Shown here: positions 59,949 to 64,000 of the stretch, piece after piece
How positions within the stretch are numbered: position 1 is the stretch's first letter
Layout: each line of letters opens with the position of its first letter
NCBI GenBank assembly: GCA_918797485.1
Contig: CAKKNE010000005.1
Coordinates: forward strand, 2,294,001 to 2,358,000
Length of the DNA stretch: 64,000 nt
Direction of reading: 5' to 3'
From: Pelagomonas calceolata
Lineage: Eukaryota > Sar > Pelagophyceae > Pelagomonadales > Pelagomonadaceae
Position numbers and translations under genes: made by a program
Notes under the pieces: generated by a model
What the model was told of the DNA's origin: nothing
The model's database searches: none
The model's input: the letters and a program-made list of their open reading frames with translations, nothing else

Positions 59949-60301
59949 CGTGGTCCGGGCAGCCCCCCAACGCGTCGGTCCTAGCCTAGCCTAGCCTCAG
60001 CTTAACCGACGGGTTTTTGCACGCGGTCTTGCGGGACCCCTCCCCGCCCCAGGGGACTCGTCGCAGAGGTCGTGCAGCGATGTGCGGGAAAAAAAAAGGG
60101 AACCGCCGCTGTCGGTGCTTGGTGATTGCTAGTGTCTTACATTACGCTAGCTGGCCGGACCCGCGGCTCATTTTTGCCGCATTTGTGCCAAGGAAGCGCG
60201 CTGTGGCTCGCTCAGAGAGCCCTTGTCGTCATCCGAACGCGTGGACTCGTCGCCGTCGTGCAGCGGCACAGTCCCATCTGCACACTCACATTTGCTGACC
60301 C
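59949..60301. other. Divergent spacer SDR / F-box-kelch gene
   Basis: 353 nt. A CTAGC triplet run (59983-59998) lies near the SDR start and a palindrome copy at 60128-60151. No coding sequence. Confidence 0.6.
60128..60151 (+). promoter_or_regulatory. Recurrent promoter-type palindrome, copy 13
   Basis: GCTAGTGTCTTACA-tt-ACGCTAGC. It lies 180 nt from the SDR start (minus) and 151 nt from ATG 60302 (plus). Confidence 0.75.
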
Positions 60302-61381
60302 ATGGCTCTCACGGCGCTCCCGAGTGACTGCCTGCTTGCCTGCTTGGCACGCGTGCCCTACGCCGACCTGCGCAATGTCATCCCCAGCACTTGCAAGAGC
60401 CTGCGCGACGCCGTGACGTCGGCGGCGTTGCGCAAAACGCGAGAAGCGGCTGGATGGACGGAGTGGGCTGTGTTCGCGGGTCGATACGCCGTTGGGTCAC
60501 AGTGTTTTATCATTACGGCGTTGGGCGCGCGCCGCACGGCGCGTCGTCCACACGTTCACGGCGAATTTGTAACGCGCTTCTCGCTGTCGAGTGGCCAAGA
60601 TGCGGTAATCGTCATGGAGAACGAAAACAGGTCAATGCGTGCTTGTGTGTTTGACCCGCGCCAGGATTGCTGGCACTATATCTCTCCGCTCTTTCTAGTG
60701 CAGAACGTTGGCAGTCAACTCCAGGGCAATATTTCCACCGAGGGTGCGACTGGGACAGCACTTGGTAGTTCCATCATGGCTCTTGGCGGTGCTTCTGATA
60801 GGAACTTCGACCTGTACGACACTTCCCAAAATACATGGTCGCGGCAGCTCCCACTGCCATTCAATAGCTCATATTCGCAATTCGTAGAGGTCGCCGGGAG
60901 GCTCTGGTGTTACGCATCTAATGATCATCTCCAGGAAACGCATATATATGATCCTGAGACGCGCCTTTGGACAGCCGGACCGCGCCTCCCGTTTGCACTT
61001 TTTCAGGGCGGCACAGGCGTTCATTGGCACACCAATGCGTTAGAAGTGCATGGTAAGTTCTGCATCATGGCCTATTTCGAGTTGATTCCTGAAACAGCGA
61101 GCTACTCGGCTTTCGTGTGGGACCCGGCCAGAGAAAGTTGGGACGAAGCGCCATTTCCCGTGCCGCCGGTCGTCGGCTTCGAGTGTAGCCACATTGACGG
61201 CCATCTCATTGTTAGCGGCCACCTTCCTTCGGACCTGGGCCCGGATACCATGCAGTTGGGCGCGTCCGATGATGATTCACGCCTCTTCGTGCTGAGCCCG
61301 GGTAGCACGGAATGGGCCGAGTGGCGCCTCCCCGACGGTGTCGAGCGAGCGACGCGCATCGCCGCGATTCGCCTCGGTTAG
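60302..61381 (+). CDS. F-box/kelch-repeat protein (paralog A)
   Basis: 359 residues. An N-terminal F-box-like segment (LPSDCLLACLARVPYADLRNVIPSTCKSLRDAVTS, about 6-40) precedes kelch-type beta-propeller blades: MRACVFDPRQDCWHYISP, NFDLYDTSQNTWSRQLPLPF, THIYDPETRLWTAGPRLPF and SAFVWDPARESWDEAPFP. It is expected to be a substrate receptor of an SCF ubiquitin ligase. It is about 45% identical by eye to the gene at 62785, including the C-terminal LSPGSTEWAEWRLPDGV / LRPGSRNWAEWDIPAVV. The paralogs lie in the same direction on either side of the RRM gene. Confidence 0.85.
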   Translation: MALTALPSDCLLACLARVPYADLRNVIPSTCKSLRDAVTSAALRKTREAAGWTEWAVFAGRYAVGSQCFIITALGARRTARRPHVHGEFVTRFSLSSGQDAVIVMENENRSMRACVFDPRQDCWHYISPLFLVQNVGSQLQGNISTEGATGTALGSSIMALGGASDRNFDLYDTSQNTWSRQLPLPFNSSYSQFVEVAGRLWCYASNDHLQETHIYDPETRLWTAGPRLPFALFQGGTGVHWHTNALEVHGKFCIMAYFELIPETASYSAFVWDPARESWDEAPFPVPPVVGFECSHIDGHLIVSGHLPSDLGPDTMQLGASDDDSRLFVLSPGSTEWAEWRLPDGVERATRIAAIRLG

Positions 61382-61409
61382 TTGTATAAGAATGTTCCAC
61401 TACACATAC

Positions 61410-62666
61410 TTACGCCAGCCCCGCGAAGATCGCGTCGACGCCCTCCTGATCTTTCTGAAGCTTCGCGCGCTTCAGGCGCCGCCGCTCCTTCGCGTTGAGC
61501 GCGACCTCCGCTGACTCGGGCACGGCCTCGACGGAGGGCGACCGCTCCCGCTTCATGTCCTCGAGCCGCCGCGGCGCCAAAATCTCGGGCTCTGACAATT
61601 TCCCAGAGAACTTCTCGAAGGGGTTCTCTTCCGCGGAAATCCTACAAACGATCTTCGTCAGGTAGGCCGCGGGATTATCAAAACTTTCCCTCCCCTCGAG
61701 TGACGCGAACTCTTCCAGGGCCATATTGGCCACTCTTCCAGAGCGCCTTTGCAGCAATTTCCGCACCCCTTCATCAAACACCCTCTCTTCAATCCGACCT
61801 TGCGACACGAACTCGCCTATAACTCTATCGACGCTCTCCTCGATTTTTTGGTCCTGCCGCTCGCGATGCCTCTTGAGCTTGTCCTTTTTGGTGGCCTTGC
61901 CCCCACCAGCACTCTTTTCCACATTAACTCTTCTCCCGTCCAAATGGGCGTGGTGGCACGCGACGCACGCATACAGCGCTTCCGCCGTCTCGCACTCCAC
62001 GAACGCCATACCTCTACTTCTTTTCGTCTTCGCGTCCGTTAACAGTCGCACCTTCAGGGTCCCCTCGACGCCCTGGCTCCGGAAGAACTGCTCGATGCGC
62101 TCCTTGGTGGTGGAGTAGTGGAGCTGGCCGACGAAGGCCACGAGCGGCGCGCGCTTCGGTGGTTGTGAGGCCCGCTTCGGCGGCGGCGCGGCGGGGCCCT
62201 CGCCGCGCGCGGCGGCGCGCTTCGCGAGGCGGCGCTCCTTGGCCGTCGTCGGCGCCGCCGCCGGCGCCTGCGGCGCCTGCGCCGCCGCGGGCGCCGCCTC
62301 TCCGCGCGCGGCGGCGCGTTTTGCTAGTCGCCGCTCCTTGGCCGTCGTGCGGCCGGCCGGCGCCGGCGCCGACGACGTCGCCGCGCCGCGCGGCACCGGC
62401 GCCGGTGCCGGCGCCTCGGCCGCGCGCGCTGCGGCTCGTTTCGCTAGGCGGCGCTGTTTCGCAGTCATGCCGTCGCTTGCGTCGCTCGACGGGGCCTTCG
62501 CAGTCATGCTGTCGCTTGCGTCGCTTGACGGGGCCGCGCTCGCGGGCGCTGGCACTGCTGCAGCAGCAGGGGTGCCATTGCTTGCAGCCGCCCGCGCGGC
62601 CGCGCGTTTCGCCAGCCGTCGCTGCTTGGCAGTCATGCCGTCGGTCGCTGTGGCGTCGGCCGACAT
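61410..62666 (-). CDS. RRM RNA-binding protein with repeated basic N-terminal motif
   Basis: 418 residues. Four copies of TAK(Q/E)RRLAKRAAAR lie at about residues 12, 68, 108 and 141, with Ala/Pro spacers; a fifth, looser NAKERRRLKRAKLQ is near the C-terminus. A single RRM (about 175-252) has VAFVGQLHYS (RNP2) and KRSRGMAFVEC (RNP1). After it comes a helical region (EESVDRVIGEFVSQGRIEERVFDEGVRKLLQRRSGRVANMALEEFASLEGRESFDNPAAYLTKIVCRI). The basic motifs could be nucleolar localisation or RNA-contact helices, which would fit a ribosome-biogenesis or splicing role; this is inference. Only 118 nt separate its ATG from the next gene's. Confidence 0.85.
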   Translation of the reverse strand: MSADATATDGMTAKQRRLAKRAAARAAASNGTPAAAAVPAPASAAPSSDASDSMTAKAPSSDASDGMTAKQRRLAKRAAARAAEAPAPAPVPRGAATSSAPAPAGRTTAKERRLAKRAAARGEAAPAAAQAPQAPAAAPTTAKERRLAKRAAARGEGPAAPPPKRASQPPKRAPLVAFVGQLHYSTTKERIEQFFRSQGVEGTLKVRLLTDAKTKRSRGMAFVECETAEALYACVACHHAHLDGRRVNVEKSAGGGKATKKDKLKRHRERQDQKIEESVDRVIGEFVSQGRIEERVFDEGVRKLLQRRSGRVANMALEEFASLEGRESFDNPAAYLTKIVCRISAEENPFEKFSGKLSEPEILAPRRLEDMKRERSPSVEAVPESAEVALNAKERRRLKRAKLQKDQEGVDAIFAGLA

Positions 62667-62784
62667 GGCTCAGTGAGGATCTGTGCGAACTGCTGCGGCC
62701 CGGAGACGGCAATGTCGCCCGAGAGCAGCGCAAGTGACCTGTCTTAAACTCCGCCGTCGAGGCCAAATTTCGCTAGAAATCGCA

Positions 62785-63870
62785 ATGCTGCGCATCACTG
62801 ATCTACCAAACGACTGCTTGCTCGCGTGTCTCGCGAGGTGCCCGTACGCCGACCTGCGCAATGCTGTCCCCTCGACATGCAAGCAATTGCGTGATGCCGT
62901 CGCGTCGTCGGCGTTCCGGAAGACGCGAGAGGCGTCGGGTTGGGTGGAGTGGGGCGTCTTCGCGACGGCACGAGGGGCTTCGACTGACGCCTGTTTTCTG
63001 ATCACCGAATCGGGCACACGCCGTACGGCGCCACGTCCACCATACCAATCAGGCTACTATGTCGAGCGCCCTCAAAACGAGGTCATCGTCATGAGTGGCC
63101 TGGAGCCTATGCGCGCTCGCGCCTATAACCCCAGCGAGAATACATGGCGGGACATCGCACCGCTGGTGCGAATGTATGGCGGCAGGAATTACGATTCTCT
63201 TGACTATCAAGCTTCATTAGGCTGCGTTGGCGGCCATCTTGTGGTCCTCGGTGGCGGGATTGATGAAAGCCGCGAGCCTTTGATGAGGCGCATGGATGCG
63301 TACGATCCAGCTGAGGACACGTGGTCGAGGCTGCCGGATGTGCCATTTACTAGCGACATGAACGGCTTGGTTGAAGTCGGCGGGAAGTTGTATTGCTTTG
63401 GTGGCTATCAAGGGCATCAAGGGCCCGGAAGTCAGCACGAAGATGCACGGCGGACGTTTGTCTATGATCCAGCGACCCGCGCCTGGACGGACGGGCCGCG
63501 GCTTCCACACGAGCCACTGGTCAATGAATATGGTCTTAAATACATTTCAGCCTTCGAGCGATCAAAGCGTCTCTGTATCATGGGCACCTTTAGTCTGAAT
63601 GACGGCCCCTTTAGTCCCTCTCTTTTCTTGGCTTTCGTGTGGGACCCGACGAGAGAGACTTGGGACGCGTTTCCTACGCCGCCGGTCGTGCCCGAATACA
63701 GGAGCGTTAGCCAGGTGGACGGTCATGTTGTTGCTTACGGTTATGATTCTGCCGGGGAGCACATCTTCGTGCTGCGTCCGGGCAGCAGAAACTGGGCCGA
63801 GTGGGACATCCCCGCCGTGGTCGACAACGCAATACCGTTGCCTCACTTCCACGCGGTCCGCATCGGCTAG
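62785..63870 (+). CDS. F-box/kelch-repeat protein (paralog B)
   Basis: 361 residues from ATG 62785 (the frame upstream to 62683 is a non-ATG extension). An F-box-like head (LPNDCLLACLARCPYADLRNAVPSTCKQLRDAVAS) precedes kelch blades: RARAYNPSENTWRDIAPL, MDAYDPAEDTWSRLPDVPF, GGKLYCFGGYQGHQG, TFVYDPATRAWTDGPRLP and AFVWDPTRETWDAFP. It shares its full length with paralog A at 60302. It is divergent from the RRM gene across only 118 nt, so both promoters must be very short or shared; no palindrome copy lies in that gap. Confidence 0.85.
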   Translation: MLRITDLPNDCLLACLARCPYADLRNAVPSTCKQLRDAVASSAFRKTREASGWVEWGVFATARGASTDACFLITESGTRRTAPRPPYQSGYYVERPQNEVIVMSGLEPMRARAYNPSENTWRDIAPLVRMYGGRNYDSLDYQASLGCVGGHLVVLGGGIDESREPLMRRMDAYDPAEDTWSRLPDVPFTSDMNGLVEVGGKLYCFGGYQGHQGPGSQHEDARRTFVYDPATRAWTDGPRLPHEPLVNEYGLKYISAFERSKRLCIMGTFSLNDGPFSPSLFLAFVWDPTRETWDAFPTPPVVPEYRSVSQVDGHVVAYGYDSAGEHIFVLRPGSRNWAEWDIPAVVDNAIPLPHFHAVRIG

Positions 63871-64000
63871 GAATGTGTGTATTGTAGTAAGTGTGTAGTA
63901 TACAAACAAGGGATCTTATACATCAGGCGGCCGGCTGGCTGTAGTGCACGTACGCGCGCATCGGCTCGTCCCTCAGATGAGCTTGCAATTTCCGCCGGTT

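Noticed and set aside
1-64000. tRNA, rRNA or snRNA genes
   Set aside because: I looked for T-loop and acceptor-type words and found no convincing cloverleaf; a covariance-model scan would be needed to exclude them.

Overview
This window is nuclear DNA of a compact, GC-rich eukaryotic microalga. The best fit is a stramenopile, probably a pelagophyte of the Aureococcus/Pelagomonas kind; this is an inference. It rests on a bipartite plastid presequence with an AAF cleavage motif (28.7-29.7 kb), very strong GC3 bias, mostly single-exon genes, short introns sharing one sequence signature (introner-like), and eukaryotic-only genes (THOC1, TFB5, DNAAF4, eL40). I found 33 protein genes plus one orphan gene tail. 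I saw no rRNA, tRNA, CRISPR array or recognisable autonomous transposon.

Layout. 0.6-6.5 kb: CCP5-like carboxypeptidase, an orphan coiled-coil tail, an ankyrin protein, an RluB/RsuA-type pseudouridine synthase and GatB. 6.8-13.8 kb: an unknown protein, an F-box/RING/Sel1 protein, THOC1 with a huge charged tail, and a DnaJ protein. 13.8-15.5 kb: gene-free, with an inverted repeat and diverged direct repeats. 15.5-24.3 kb: a Tudor-like coiled-coil protein, a JmjC protein, a membrane H+-pyrophosphatase, an ankyrin protein and a cytidine-type deaminase. 24.4-33.4 kb: a possible TAGT-type glycosyltransferase, an FHA coiled-coil protein, a plastid PhyH-type dioxygenase, an unknown protein, a saccharopine-dehydrogenase-like protein, TFB5 and a clan AA protease 5 nt behind it. 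33.8-49.9 kb: two conserved unknowns, a ketopantoate reductase, a C-type-lectin membrane protein, a sulfotransferase, a plastid-directed SLC25 carrier and DNAAF4. 50-64 kb: a 2,581-residue surface protein with four large repeats, a stand-alone eL40, an SDR that lacks the catalytic tyrosine, and two F-box/kelch paralogs around an RRM protein.

Gene order is strikingly alternating: 13 head-to-head pairs account for 26 of the 33 genes. A roughly 24-nt imperfect palindrome (GCTAGTGTCTTACA, 2 nt, CCGCTAGC) occurs 13 times. I found it only in 5' intergenic spacers, typically 40-300 nt from a start codon and in either orientation. It looks like a lineage-specific core promoter element, possibly bidirectional, and is the strongest candidate here for something undescribed. 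A second signal is that all four introns I could place carry a shared CGTCGATGGCGT-type core, as expected for introner elements.
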